This document shows positions 32,865-41,865 of a DNA stretch of 64,000 nt, piece after piece. The notes beneath the pieces are model-generated. The model was not told the origin of the DNA. It saw only the letters and a program-made list of their open reading frames with translations, and did not search any database. Source of the DNA: Nocardiopsis xinjiangensis YIM 90004 (lineage in GTDB: Bacteria > Actinomycetota > Actinomycetes > Streptosporangiales > Streptosporangiaceae); contig NZ_ANBE01000033.1 of the NCBI RefSeq assembly GCF_000341145.1, forward strand, positions 92,908 through 156,907, read 5' to 3'. A program made the translations under genes and the position numbers. How positions within the stretch are numbered: position 1 is the stretch's first letter; each line of letters begins with the position of its first letter.

Positions 32865-35800
32865 TCAGACACCGACGAGTCTCCGCCGGCTCCCGTCCCA
32901 GGTGAAGTGGAGCGTTGCGATGCCCGGCACGTTCGGATCGCGCAGACACTCGTAGATGTTGAGACTGGGCACACTCGGGAAACAGCCCCAGACCCGCTCG
33001 GACGTGAGCACGAAGTCGAGGTCGAGCTCGACCAGCAGTCCGAGCAGGCGCCCGTGCGTGGGTTCGTCGACCTTGGCGAAGGCGTCGTCGAGCAGGATCA
33101 ACCTCGGCGCCCACGGTGCACGGGCGGCGAGTGCGTCGAAATGGGCGGCGGCCGCAGCGAACAGCACCAGGTAGGCCACGACCCGCTGCTCGCCCTGGCT
33201 CAATGCTGTGCGGTGGCCCAGGCGGCGCTCGTCCCCGCTGCCGTCGGTGACGTGGACGGTGAAGGCGAACCAGGAACGGTAGTCCAGGGCCGCGCGCAGC
33301 TGGGCGCCCCCGGTGGCGGTCGGGTCGAGGCGGCGGATCGCCTCGATGCACCGGCGCAGGGCGTCGCGCAGACGTGTGGTCTGCACGCGGGTGCGCTCCT
33401 CCGGCGGGGTGGCCAGCAGCGGCACGACCGCCTCGATGTCGGCGCCCGCGTCGGGTGCCAGGCGCCAGTCCAGACGCACGCCGAGACCCGCGGAGGTCGT
33501 CACGTCCTTGAGGACGCCGTTCATGGTGCCGATGAGAGCGCGGGCCTCGTCGATCTGGCGTGCCAGGTGCCTGGCCAGTTCCCCGAGCAGGTGGCGTTCG
33601 AAGGCCTCCTCCTCGGCTATGGCGACGGTCTCCTCCGAGCGCGCGAAGGCGGCGGAGAGCCGTTCGGCGTAGGCGGTGACGTCGTGATCGCCGTCCTCGT
33701 CGTGCACGATGATGCGCTTGAGACCGCGGGGCTCGGTGAGCTCGGTGCGCGAATGGGCCCACGCCGCGGAGGCGAGGCGCTCCTGCAGCTCTTCGCGGCT
33801 TCTGAGAACGGAGCTGTCGTCGATCTCGGGGACCTCCTCCTGAGCCGCCAGGTCCTCCTCCAGCAGGGCAGTGAGGGCCTCCAGCAGCTCCAGGCGGGCC
33901 CCTGGGGCTGCGGCGGCGTCCTGACCGGTCCCGCCGTCGGCACGGGGCCGCAGGTAGGCGGGGAGCGGGGAATCCTCGGCGGCGAGGCGTTCGAGCCCGG
34001 CGGCGCCCAGCAGGACGGTGTCGGGGACCTCGGCCTCCTCCTCGCCCTCGGTGGCCAGGGAGGCGGCGAGGGCGTCGCCGGCGGCCAGGGCGCGGCTGAT
34101 CTGTTCGTTGAGTTCGCGTCCGGCGATGTCCAGGCGGGCCTCGGCCTCGACGCGGGAGTCGCGGGCGCGTTGTGCGGCGCGTTCCAGTTCCGGCAGGCGG
34201 CGCTCGGCCTCGTCGGCGCGGCCCTGCACCTGGGAGCGGGCTGCGCCGAGCTGGTCACCGGCGACCGAACGGGCCCGGTCACCGAGTTCGATCTGGCGGC
34301 GCACGGTGATCATGTCGTCGATGGCGTTGCCGCGGGCGTCCTCGGCGGCCACCCGGGCCTCGCGGGTGCGGCGCCAGGCGGCGACGTTGCGGTCGTGTCC
34401 GGCCAGGTCTCGGGCGAGCACGTCCAGGGAGCGCAGGGCCGAGGTGAGCAGCACCCGCAGGTGGTCGAGAGCACGCAGGGTGCGGTCGAGTTCGGTGCGG
34501 CCCGTGGGCAGGGCGTGTTCGGCGGCGGCGATACGCAGGCGTTCGCGGGTGGCGAGGAGTTCGGTGCGGCCCTCCTCCTCGGCCGCGCGTGCGGCTTCGT
34601 GGCTCCCCCGGGCGGTGGCGACGTCGGCGCGGGCCATGTCGAGGGTGGTCCAGGCACGCACGAGCTCACTGGAGTCGGGCAGGTCCCGGGAGACCCGGAG
34701 GAGCTCGGCGTAGGACTGCTCGACCGCCCAGCGGCGTTCCCCGGCCTCGGAGAGCAGGGCCTCGGCTATGGCCATGCGGCGATCGGTGTTGGCGCGGACC
34801 CGGTCGCGGCCGCGTTTGCGGGCGGCCTCCCCGATGTATTCGGGGTCGCTCTTGAAGTGGGCTCCACCGAGCACTCCCAGGCGCCAGGAGCCCGTCAGGG
34901 AGACGGAGCTGACGGTGGCCACGGATGCGTCCCGGCGGTGCTTGGCCTCGTTGTCCTCCGCACCCTGGCCGGTCGAGTGCAGGGAAACCGACGCGAGCAG
35001 GGACCGGACCGTTTCGGTACTGACGCCCTGGTCGGGAGAGGGCACCGGCACGAGTACGTCGAGGAGGGTGCGCCCCTTGGCCTGGCGGGCCGGGCTGAGG
35101 ACGAGGTCGCGGGTGGAGGGATCGTAGAGGTACCCGTCGGCGCGCAGCCATGCGGTGAGCAGCCCGCCGGCCTCCAGGGCCGCCTCGAGCCCGGCCTGTT
35201 CGCGAGTGCTGAGCCCGTCGGCGAAGTCCACGGCCAGGTGGAAGGGCAGGCCCTCGCCGTCGGGACGGGGCGCGGTGGACCAGCCCGGGCGCGGCGGCGC
35301 GGGGTCGGCCTCGCCGTCGCGGCGGTCGGTGAGCTCGGCCAGTTCGTCGGACAGGCGGCCCTCCTCGCCGACGGCGACGTCGCGGCGCGCACGCAGTTCC
35401 TCCAGGAGGGGGTCCACGGTGTCGTGTGCCAGGCGCGCGACGGTCTCGGGGACCCCGGGCTCCAGGACCCGCAACGCGTCGGACAGCGGCAGTTCGACGG
35501 AGGCCTCCAGCTCGTGGATGGCCTCCCCCAAGGCGTGGGCGTGGCTGTGGTCGCGCAGGCGTGCGGTCCAGGCCCGGACCCCGTCCGCGTAGGCGGCGCT
35601 CTCCTCACGGAGGGCTTTGAGGGCCGTCTGCTCGCGGGTGTGGGCGTGCTCGAGGACGGCCTCGGCACCCTCGGCCTCACTGGTCAGGGTCAGGACCCGG
35701 CGGTCGGTGGCGGCCTCCTCGGAGGTGAGGGCCATGAGCCGGTCGGCCTGTTCGGCGCGGCGGGCCGCGGCCGACATGGCGCTGGTGAGGTGGTCGTGGA

Positions 35801-37397
35801 GGACACCCAGCCGTTCGCGCAGGACCTCGGTGTCGAGCCCTTCCACCGGGGCGCGCTCGACGGCCTGCTCCAGGCCCTGGAGATCGACGCGGGTACTGCT
35901 CTCGCGGGGCGCGAGGGAGGTCGTGGCGGGCTCGGGGACCCGGCCCAGCGCTTCGGGGTCCAGCCCAGCGGCGCCGATGGCTCGCGCGGCCTCGGCGTGG
36001 GTGCGGTTCAGCGTCTCCAGGGCCCGGCCGGCGTTGCCCGCGTCGTCCACGAGGCGGTCCACGGAATGGCGTTCGGTGGTCTCCGCGTACTCGGCTGCGG
36101 CCGAAGCGGCCTCCGCGGCCCGGATGTAGGCGCTGACGGCGGCGTCGTAGGCGCGGCGCTGCTCGTCGGTGGCGGCCCCTCCCCCGCCGGCGCCGACCAG
36201 GGTGGCGTCGTCGGCGCGTGCGGTGTCGCGGGTGCGGCGGGCCTGATCGCGTTCCTCGGCGACCTGGCTCTCGGCGCTGACGAGTCCGTCGAGCTCGTTG
36301 CGCAGGCGCTCGGTCTCGTCGGCGCGGCGGGTGCAGGCCTCCAGCTGTTCGCGCACCCCGGCGGCGCGCTCGTGCAGGGCGGTGACGAGGTAGCCGTGGT
36401 AGTCGGCGAGGAAGGTCTCCACGGCGCCGCGGGTCTCGGTGAGCGCCGTTTTCTCCTCACGGGCCTGTTCGAGGTCGGCGATGTTGCGGGCGACCTCGTC
36501 CAGGACGGTCTCGTCCATGGGCGGCAGGGCCTCGGAGAGCACCCCGACGAGTTCGCCGGCCTCGAGACGGTCGCCGATGGTGGGGCGGCGCAGCCGGTAC
36601 AGCAGGTGGATGAGGTTGCGGTAGCGCACCGGGTCGTCGATACCGAACAGGTCGTGCATGACCCGGTTGCGGTAGGCGATGGCGCTGGTGAAGCAGTTGT
36701 CGGCGCCCAGCTCCGAGCGGAGCCGGTCCACGGGTTTGGGACGGCCGTCCACGACCAGGTCGAGGCCGTGGCCGACTCGGTGTTCGGTGACGAAGAACAC
36801 GCAGCGCGGGTCTGCCTCGCCCACTGCGGTGACGGCCGCGCCGAGGGTCAGGTGGGTGGGCGGGGCGCCCTCGCGGCCGGGTTCGCCCGGACCGGAGGTG
36901 TGCGGCTCGCTGCCCTCGGCCCCGTCCAGCCCCCGGTCGCCGCGCTCGGTCGTGAACTCCACCCACAGGTACCCCAGGCGGGTGGGCGGTCCGTTCTCCT
37001 CACCGCTGTTGCCGGGGGCCTCACCGGAACCGGGTCCTTCCTGCGCGGACTCCTCGGTGTCACCGAGCAGGTCGGAGCCGCCCTCGCCGCCCACAGAGCT
37101 GCCGGCGCGGGGGTCGTCGGCCATGAGCCAACGCAGGCTGGTGCGGTTGGTGCCGGTGGTGTCCAGGCGTCGGGGGTCGCCGTCCAGCAGGAACGGCAAC
37201 AGCATCTCCAGCGCCTTGGACTTGCCGGCGCCGTTGCGGCCGCGCAGCAGCAGCCGCCCCTCGGCGAAATCCAATACGTGGTCGTCGTACTGCCAGATGT
37301 TGCGGATACCCGCTCGTTCGAGGCGGTAACGCGGGGTCCCGCGGGCTGGGTCAGCCGGAGACGCCGTCGGGGCCTCGCTGGTCTCCTGGGTCACCAC
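32865..37397 (-). CDS. jetC: Wadjet-like SMC ATPase JetC (TIGR02680 family)
   Basis: 1510 residues. The N-terminal RYRLERAGIRNIWQYDDHVLDF leads into Walker A GRNGAGKS at 53-60. The centre is a very long coiled coil (Ala/Glu/Arg-rich, residues about 280-1250) with a globular hinge-like part. The C-terminal head has signature LSQGEQRVVAYL, Walker B LILLDDAFAKVDE and the LTSERVWGC end block. These match the MukB-like JetC of type II Wadjet, which with JetA, JetB and JetD extrudes and cleaves plasmid DNA. An acidic low-complexity insert near residues 90-120 lengthens it. It overlaps the end of jetB (GTGGTGA). Confidence 0.85.
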   Translation of the reverse strand: MVTQETSEAPTASPADPARGTPRYRLERAGIRNIWQYDDHVLDFAEGRLLLRGRNGAGKSKALEMLLPFLLDGDPRRLDTTGTNRTSLRWLMADDPRAGSSVGGEGGSDLLGDTEESAQEGPGSGEAPGNSGEENGPPTRLGYLWVEFTTERGDRGLDGAEGSEPHTSGPGEPGREGAPPTHLTLGAAVTAVGEADPRCVFFVTEHRVGHGLDLVVDGRPKPVDRLRSELGADNCFTSAIAYRNRVMHDLFGIDDPVRYRNLIHLLYRLRRPTIGDRLEAGELVGVLSEALPPMDETVLDEVARNIADLEQAREEKTALTETRGAVETFLADYHGYLVTALHERAAGVREQLEACTRRADETERLRNELDGLVSAESQVAEERDQARRTRDTARADDATLVGAGGGGAATDEQRRAYDAAVSAYIRAAEAASAAAEYAETTERHSVDRLVDDAGNAGRALETLNRTHAEAARAIGAAGLDPEALGRVPEPATTSLAPRESSTRVDLQGLEQAVERAPVEGLDTEVLRERLGVLHDHLTSAMSAAARRAEQADRLMALTSEEAATDRRVLTLTSEAEGAEAVLEHAHTREQTALKALREESAAYADGVRAWTARLRDHSHAHALGEAIHELEASVELPLSDALRVLEPGVPETVARLAHDTVDPLLEELRARRDVAVGEEGRLSDELAELTDRRDGEADPAPPRPGWSTAPRPDGEGLPFHLAVDFADGLSTREQAGLEAALEAGGLLTAWLRADGYLYDPSTRDLVLSPARQAKGRTLLDVLVPVPSPDQGVSTETVRSLLASVSLHSTGQGAEDNEAKHRRDASVATVSSVSLTGSWRLGVLGGAHFKSDPEYIGEAARKRGRDRVRANTDRRMAIAEALLSEAGERRWAVEQSYAELLRVSRDLPDSSELVRAWTTLDMARADVATARGSHEAARAAEEEGRTELLATRERLRIAAAEHALPTGRTELDRTLRALDHLRVLLTSALRSLDVLARDLAGHDRNVAAWRRTREARVAAEDARGNAIDDMITVRRQIELGDRARSVAGDQLGAARSQVQGRADEAERRLPELERAAQRARDSRVEAEARLDIAGRELNEQISRALAAGDALAASLATEGEEEAEVPDTVLLGAAGLERLAAEDSPLPAYLRPRADGGTGQDAAAAPGARLELLEALTALLEEDLAAQEEVPEIDDSSVLRSREELQERLASAAWAHSRTELTEPRGLKRIIVHDEDGDHDVTAYAERLSAAFARSEETVAIAEEEAFERHLLGELARHLARQIDEARALIGTMNGVLKDVTTSAGLGVRLDWRLAPDAGADIEAVVPLLATPPEERTRVQTTRLRDALRRCIEAIRRLDPTATGGAQLRAALDYRSWFAFTVHVTDGSGDERRLGHRTALSQGEQRVVAYLVLFAAAAAHFDALAARAPWAPRLILLDDAFAKVDEPTHGRLLGLLVELDLDFVLTSERVWGCFPSVPSLNIYECLRDPNVPGIATLHFTWDGSRRRLVGV

Positions 37398-38626
37398 TGG
37401 TCGCGCTCACCTTCTCGTTCGCCACCGTCTTCGTCATTGTCCAGGACCGGGGGGACACGCGTGTCCGTCTCGGCGCCGTAACGGGCGGCCACCGCGGCCA
37501 GGCGCCATTCTCCCGGACCGCCGTGCAGGAGCCCCCATCGGCGCAACAGCTCGGTCACGAGGGCGGGCATACGGGCCGGGTCGGGGACCTCGGGGCCGGC
37601 GGTGCGTTCCCACTCGGCCCGTTCCGGCGTATCGGCCCCAGTCAATGTCTCCAGGGCGGCCCGCAGTTCTTCCTCGGGCACGGGAACGGAGGTGGCCGGG
37701 TGTCCGGGGGCCAGGCGCCCGGACAGATGGATCAGGAGGGCGAGCGCAACACGGCCGACCGGGTCCTGCGCGGGAAACCCGGGTCCGCCCGCGGCCTCGT
37801 CCGGCATGACCAGCGCCACACCCTCGGCGCGGATCTCGGTGTCGCTGCCCAACAGGTTGCGCAGCGCCGAGGCGGCCCGCCACTGGTGGGCGACCAACCG
37901 TTCGCGCTGCCGGTCGGGCAGGTTCTCCCGCAGCACCACGGTGTCCTCCGCGAGCATGCGGCGCAGCGCGGTCTCCCCCGCCTGGTCGCCCTCGGGATCA
38001 CTCTCGTCGGCCTCGGCCAGGAAGGACTCGGGGGTCTGCCCGGGGCGCGGAAGGTGCACCGCCACTGCTCGGGCCGCTTGGGTGCGCGGACGCAGAACCA
38101 CCTCGGCCGCGGGGTCGGTCACGTGGTCGGCGACCGTGCCGGCGAGTTCGGTCAGCACGCCGAGCCCCACCAGGTGGCGCAGGGCGGCCCCGAAGGCGCG
38201 GCGTTCACCCGCGCCGCGAGCGGGATCGGCGTCCACACCGGCTTCCCGGGCGGCCTCACGCACCGCGGCGGCGAGTTCGTGGACTGCCGTGTCCTCGACG
38301 GCCTCGACCAGGACGGCCAGGGTCAGCGCCAGGTACGTGTGGGTCCGAGGGGTGAAGCGGGTCCCGCTCTCGCGCCGGACCGGTTCGGGGGCGAGCGCTC
38401 CGGTCCCGCGCTTGTGCAGACGGGCGTGGTCGTCGGTGATGGTGAGCCGGTACCCGAGCACCCGCTGGAACCGCTGGATCAGCCACTCGGCGTGCGTGCG
38501 CGCGAGCGCGAGATCGGACGGGTGGGTGGCTTCGGTGAGCAGGGGGCGAACCATCAGGGCACGCGCTGCGGCCTGGCGTTCGCCGATGAGGGCGGAGTCC
38601 TCGGTGTAGGCATCCATGGTGGTCAC
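37391..38626 (-). CDS. jetB: Wadjet-like subunit JetB (TIGR02678/DUF2398 family)
   Basis: 411 residues. The N-terminal block LIGERQAAARALMVRPLLTE followed by RTHAEWLIQRFQRVLGYRL is characteristic of TIGR02678/DUF2398, the MukE-like KITE subunit of type II Wadjet. The middle carries winged-helix-like Leu-rich segments (FGAALRHLVGLGVLTELAG). The GTG start at 38626 overlaps the jetA stop (GTGA), and its stop abuts jetC, so the three are translationally coupled. The protein looks full length. Confidence 0.85.
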   Translation of the reverse strand: MTTMDAYTEDSALIGERQAAARALMVRPLLTEATHPSDLALARTHAEWLIQRFQRVLGYRLTITDDHARLHKRGTGALAPEPVRRESGTRFTPRTHTYLALTLAVLVEAVEDTAVHELAAAVREAAREAGVDADPARGAGERRAFGAALRHLVGLGVLTELAGTVADHVTDPAAEVVLRPRTQAARAVAVHLPRPGQTPESFLAEADESDPEGDQAGETALRRMLAEDTVVLRENLPDRQRERLVAHQWRAASALRNLLGSDTEIRAEGVALVMPDEAAGGPGFPAQDPVGRVALALLIHLSGRLAPGHPATSVPVPEEELRAALETLTGADTPERAEWERTAGPEVPDPARMPALVTELLRRWGLLHGGPGEWRLAAVAARYGAETDTRVPPVLDNDEDGGEREGERDQW

Positions 38627-39594
38627 CCCCGTTCCTGGCGGTGGGCTCGGTGCGCAGAGATGTCGATCGGGCCGGTGCTCTCGATGTCCGGGGCCGGTCC
38701 GGGGAGGGTATCCGTGGCCGGGGCCCCGTCGGCAAGGGAAGTGGAAGCCTCCTGGTCCGGGTCATCCCCGGCGATGGACCCGGCGGAGGGGTCCGTGGCC
38801 CGGCCCGGGTCCTCGCTGGATCCGGACACCTGATCGGGGGCCTCGGGCACTTCGGACGGGACAGGCTCCGCGTCAGGAACGGAGGCCTCGTCGGCGGCCT
38901 CGGGCACTTCGGACGGGGCGGGCTCCTCCGCGGGGGCGATCCCGGGCAACGGTCCCGGGTCGGCCTGCTCGTAGGGCGTCACGTACAGGCGCAGGTCCTG
39001 GAGGGCGAGGTCGCCGCCCTCGCCGGAGACCGTCACCCGGGCTCCGGTGGAAGGCAGCACGTGCAGCCGCAGCCCGAACTCCAGATCCCCGGCGGAGGTA
39101 CGGCGCCCGTCGGCGTCCCCCACGGCCAGGGCCGCGGTCAACAGTTCGGTCAGGACCTCCATACCGGCCCCGGTGAGGGCCAGCTGTGCGTCACGGCCCG
39201 TGGGTTCGGTCAGGAGCGAGCGGATCTGCTCGGCCCCGTCGCGGCGCCAGTGCGCGGAGGACTCGGCGGCATCGCGCAGACGTGCCTGCTGGGCCCGGTG
39301 ATCACGGACCGGTTCCGGGCGGCGGTTCCCGGGGCGTTCCACGACCGTGCTGTGGTCCGGGTCAGCCTGCCACCAACTCGTGGTGGCCGTGACCGTCCCG
39401 TCCACCCGCCCGTGCAAGTGACGGGCGGGGTCGAGCGTGTAAGCGGCCGAGGCCAGCGCGTGCGCGCGGTCCGGTTCGGCCTCCTCGAACCAGGCGGCCA
39501 GGCGCAGCAGCGCGGCACGGCCGTGTCGGGGCGCCGGCGTGCTGCCGGGGCCCGTTCCGTCGTCGAGGTTGTCCGTCCACTGGTTGATGCCCAC
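38623..39594 (-). pseudogene. jetA: N-terminally truncated JetA (TIGR02677/DUF2397 C-terminal half)
   Basis: 323 residues, against roughly 480-500 for the family as I recall it. The first recognisable block, LLRLAAWFEEAEPDRAHALASAAYTLDPARHL, is normally well inside DUF2397 proteins. The TSSWW and RRTSAGDLEFGLRLHV blocks of the C-terminal half follow. The N-terminal winged-helix and kleisin-type region is absent, and upstream (39595-39769) neither frame nor sequence supplies it. The GTG at 39594 has no proper Shine-Dalgarno. An acidic Pro/Ser/Glu tail with a duplicated SEVPEA segment replaces the usual C-terminus. It may be a decayed gene or a shortened functional form. Confidence 0.7.
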
Positions 39595-39769
39595 CTTCAG
39601 CAGACTAGAGACCCCGCACGGTCACCACGCCCGTTTCTGCCGGCCCCGACCCGGGAAATGCGGCCTGGAGACCACCGCTGAACAGGAGTTTCGTATTTTT
39701 TGGAAGTTTGGCGGTTTCCCCGGCCGACGAAGGAGTCCAAGGTCACCTCCGGCCGCGGGTTCAACGGGT

Positions 39770-40366
39770 TCAGTCGTCGCCGTCCTCGTCCGGACTGCTG
39801 TCACCGTCCGGGTCCTCGGAGCTGCCGTCGGGGTCGCCGTCCTCGCTCTCGGCGGTGGCTTCGGGGTCCCCCTCGCCGGTACCGCTCTCCGGCGGGAGGG
39901 TCAAGCGGCCCTCGTCGGCTGCCTCCATCCCCTGGCGGATGTCCTCGGGCATGTCCCCCGCGTCGGTGACCTCGTAGGTGGAGAAGTAGGAGACCCCGTC
40001 CACCTCGACCGGGTCACCGAGCTCCACGTCGACCTGATAGGGGTCCTCGTCGCAGTCCAGGTTCAGACACCAGCTCCCGGCCATGCTGCCGCTGCCCCGG
40101 GCGATCTCGTCCGACCACTCGTCCCAGGACATGCCGGAGAAGCTCGTGAACTCGGTCGCCACGTAGGTCTCGGGGCTCTCGTCGCGGTAGCCCTGCTCGT
40201 CCTGGTAGCGGTTGAAGACGAAGGTGCCGTCCGCGGTCTCCTCCGCGGTGGGGCTGGGGGCCGGCCCCTCTCCCGACTGCCACCCTTCGGGGTCGACCTC
40301 GTCCGTGCAAGAGCTCAGGCACAGGGCCAGGGCCACCAGCAGTACCGGAGCAATCGTGCGCTTCAT
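39770..40366 (-). CDS. secreted lipoprotein of unknown function
   Basis: 198 residues. The ATG at 40366 has GGGAGG upstream and gives a signal peptide MKRTIAPVLLVALALCLSSC with a lipobox ending LSSC. The mature part has an aromatic-rich domain (FVFNRYQDEQGYRDES, SFSGMSWDEWSDEI) with a CLNLDC cysteine pair, then a strongly acidic Asp/Glu/Ser/Gly tail of about 45 residues. I do not recognise the family. It follows the chaplin-like cluster and precedes jetA on the same strand, separated from each by noncoding DNA. Confidence 0.8.
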   Translation of the reverse strand: MKRTIAPVLLVALALCLSSCTDEVDPEGWQSGEGPAPSPTAEETADGTFVFNRYQDEQGYRDESPETYVATEFTSFSGMSWDEWSDEIARGSGSMAGSWCLNLDCDEDPYQVDVELGDPVEVDGVSYFSTYEVTDAGDMPEDIRQGMEAADEGRLTLPPESGTGEGDPEATAESEDGDPDGSSEDPDGDSSPDEDGDD

Positions 40367-40415
40367 CGCCGCCTCCCTCGCATGGTTGTGCCTATCATCC
40401 CCAGGAGCGACACGA

Positions 40416-40443
40416 AGGCCCCCCGGCACACGCCGGGGGGCCT
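40416..40443 (-). terminator. terminator of the small secreted protein cluster
   Basis: AGGCCCCCCGGC and GCCGGGGGGCCT form a perfect 12-base-pair stem with a four-base loop, 72 bases past the stop of the 40516 gene. TTCGTGTCG follows on the minus strand. A second hairpin (CCGGGGCC/GGCCCCGG, 40468-40485) lies between. Confidence 0.85.
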
Positions 40444-40515
40444 CCCACCTACCCATGGAGGGTCACACCGGGGCCGTGGCCCCGGAAGGGTGAGGGCGAT
40501 GCCCTCGGTCAGCTC

Positions 40516-40761
40516 CTACTGGGCGTTGGTGCTGACCGGACCGTTCACGCAGTCACCCGTCGTCTGCGGTGACAGGATCGGCACGTTCGCGCCGACCAGG
40601 CCCACCGCCAGCTCGGTGTTGCAGAGCTGGACCGGCACGAGCTGCACGTTCTGGTTGAACTGCTGGTCACCACCGTGCGACGCAGAAGCGGGGGTGGCGG
40701 CCAGCATCGCCCCGAGGGCGACGCCGGCGATCGCACCGGCCGCCGTGATCTTGCGCAACAT
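40516..40761 (-). CDS. chaplin-like small secreted protein, copy 4
   Basis: 81 residues. A signal peptide (MLRKITAAGAIAGVALGAML, cleavage near ASA-SHGG) is followed by a 52-residue mature part: HGGDQQFNQNVQLVPVQLC, about 22 residues of hydrophobic Gly/Val sequence, and GDCVNGPVSTN. The paired cysteines and VPV-x-x-C start recall chaplin domains of aerial-hypha amyloids, but the match is loose. AGGAG precedes the ATG and overlaps the TAG stop of the upstream gene, ten bases away, so the two are co-translated. Confidence 0.85.
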   Translation of the reverse strand: MLRKITAAGAIAGVALGAMLAATPASASHGGDQQFNQNVQLVPVQLCNTELAVGLVGANVPILSPQTTGDCVNGPVSTNAQ

Positions 40762-40771
40762 ACGGGGTCTC

Positions 40772-41035
40772 CTAGTCGATGTTGGTGCTCACGGGGCCGT
40801 TGGTGCAGTCACCGGTGCTGTCGGGCGACAGGATCGGGGCGTTGACGCCGGCCAGGAGACCCACGGCCAGGTCGGTGTTGCAGAGCTGGACCGGCACGGC
40901 CTGCAGGTTCTGGTTGTACTGCTGGTCGCCACCGTGCGAGCCGTGGCCGTGGCCGGCGGACGCGGGGGTGGCGGCGAGCATGGCACCGAGGGCGACACCG
41001 GCGATGGCACCGGCGGCAGTGATCTTGCGCAGCAT
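40772..41035 (-). CDS. chaplin-like small secreted protein, copy 3
   Basis: 87 residues. The ATG at 41035 has GGAGAG upstream; longer frames have no signal peptide. The signal peptide is identical to copy 4 for the first 27 residues. The mature part starts GHGHGSHGGDQQYNQNLQ and has one Cys after VPVQL and one in GDCTNGPVSTNID. The His/Gly-rich N-terminal insert might bind metal. The nearly identical signal peptides of copies 3 and 4 point to recent duplication. Confidence 0.85.
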   Translation of the reverse strand: MLRKITAAGAIAGVALGAMLAATPASAGHGHGSHGGDQQYNQNLQAVPVQLCNTDLAVGLLAGVNAPILSPDSTGDCTNGPVSTNID

Positions 41036-41169
41036 GGCGATCTCTCCTGATCGAGTGAGTGTGGACGGGGCCGCGGCCCTGCGGCACAGCGGCCGGGACA
41101 CACGGATCCCCGAGAAGGTTGTTCGGGTACTGGTCGACGTGGCCGGGAAGGTGGTCCGCCTCCCCGGCT

Positions 41170-41204
41170 CCGGGCCGGGCACGGGTGCGCCGTGCCCGGC
41201 CCGG
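41170..41204 (-). terminator. terminator within the small secreted protein cluster
   Basis: A perfect 15-base-pair stem (CCGGGCCGGGCACGG with its complement) around a five-base loop lies 104 bases past the stop of the 41308 gene. It divides the four paralogues into two transcription units of two genes each. The remaining DNA of this 272-base gap should contain the promoter of the second pair; I see no clear hexamers. Confidence 0.85.
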
Positions 41205-41307
41205 ACGCGTCGACGAGTGCGGGAGCGACTGCCGGTTCCGTTCCGGGGACGAGTTCACCGGCGGGTGGAGCGGCCGCGCTCGGCCGAGCGCGGTCCGGAC
41301 CCGGCTC

Positions 41308-41568
41308 CTAGTCGATGTTGGTGCTCACGGGGCCGTTGGTGCAGTCACCGGTGCTGTCGGGCGACAGGATCGGCACGTTCACGCCGACCAGGCCGACAGC
41401 GGCGTCGAGGTTGCAGGACTGGACCGGCACAGCCTGCAGGTTCTGGTTGTACTGCTGGTCGCCACCGTGCGAGCCGTGGCCGTAGCCGGCGGACGCAGGG
41501 GTGGCGGCGAGGACAGCGCCGAGAGCGGCGCCAGCGACGAGACCGGCAACGCCGAACTTACGAAGCAT
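41308..41568 (-). CDS. chaplin-like small secreted protein, copy 2
   Basis: 86 residues from ATG 41568, preceded by GAAAGG. Signal peptide MLRKFGVAGLVAGAALGAVL with ASA cleavage, then GYGHGSHGGDQQYNQNLQ and the same two-cysteine core (VPVQSC and GDCTNGPVSTNID). The last 40 residues are almost identical to copy 3. It lies 51 bases downstream of copy 1, so they are co-transcribed. Confidence 0.85.
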   Translation of the reverse strand: MLRKFGVAGLVAGAALGAVLAATPASAGYGHGSHGGDQQYNQNLQAVPVQSCNLDAAVGLVGVNVPILSPDSTGDCTNGPVSTNID

Positions 41569-41619
41569 TTGATGACCTTTCAAAACTTTGTGACGAGTTC
41601 TCTTGGCTGATTGCCGGAA

Positions 41620-41865
41620 CTAGCTGATGTTGGTACCGACGGGGCCGTTCACGCAGTCGCCGGTGGTCTGCGGCGACAGGACGGGCACGGTCACGGCGAC
41701 CAGGCCGACGCTGGCGTCCAGGTTGCAGGACTGGACGGGCACGAGCTGCAGGTTCTGGTTGAACTGCTGGTCGCCTCCGTGCGAGGCGTGAGCCGGAGCT
41801 CCCATGAGGAGCGCGCCCAACGCGGCACCGGCGACCAGGCCGGCAGCGGCCGTCTTCTTGATCAT
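41620..41865 (-). CDS. chaplin-like small secreted protein, copy 1
   Basis: 81 residues. Signal peptide MIKKTAAAGLVAGAALGALL, cleavage near AHA-SHGG; mature core HGGDQQFNQNLQLVPVQSC and GDCVNGPVGTNIS. GGGAGAATC precedes the ATG. It is the first gene after a near-consensus promoter at 41943-41971. Like the other copies it should be exported by Sec and either form an intramolecular disulphide or assemble on the surface. Confidence 0.85.
   Translation of the reverse strand: MIKKTAAAGLVAGAALGALLMGAPAHASHGGDQQFNQNLQLVPVQSCNLDASVGLVAVTVPVLSPQTTGDCVNGPVGTNIS

Noticed and set aside
40516..41865. Rodlin proteins
   Set aside because: Rodlins are longer, about 130 residues, and lack the VPVQxC...GDC arrangement seen here.
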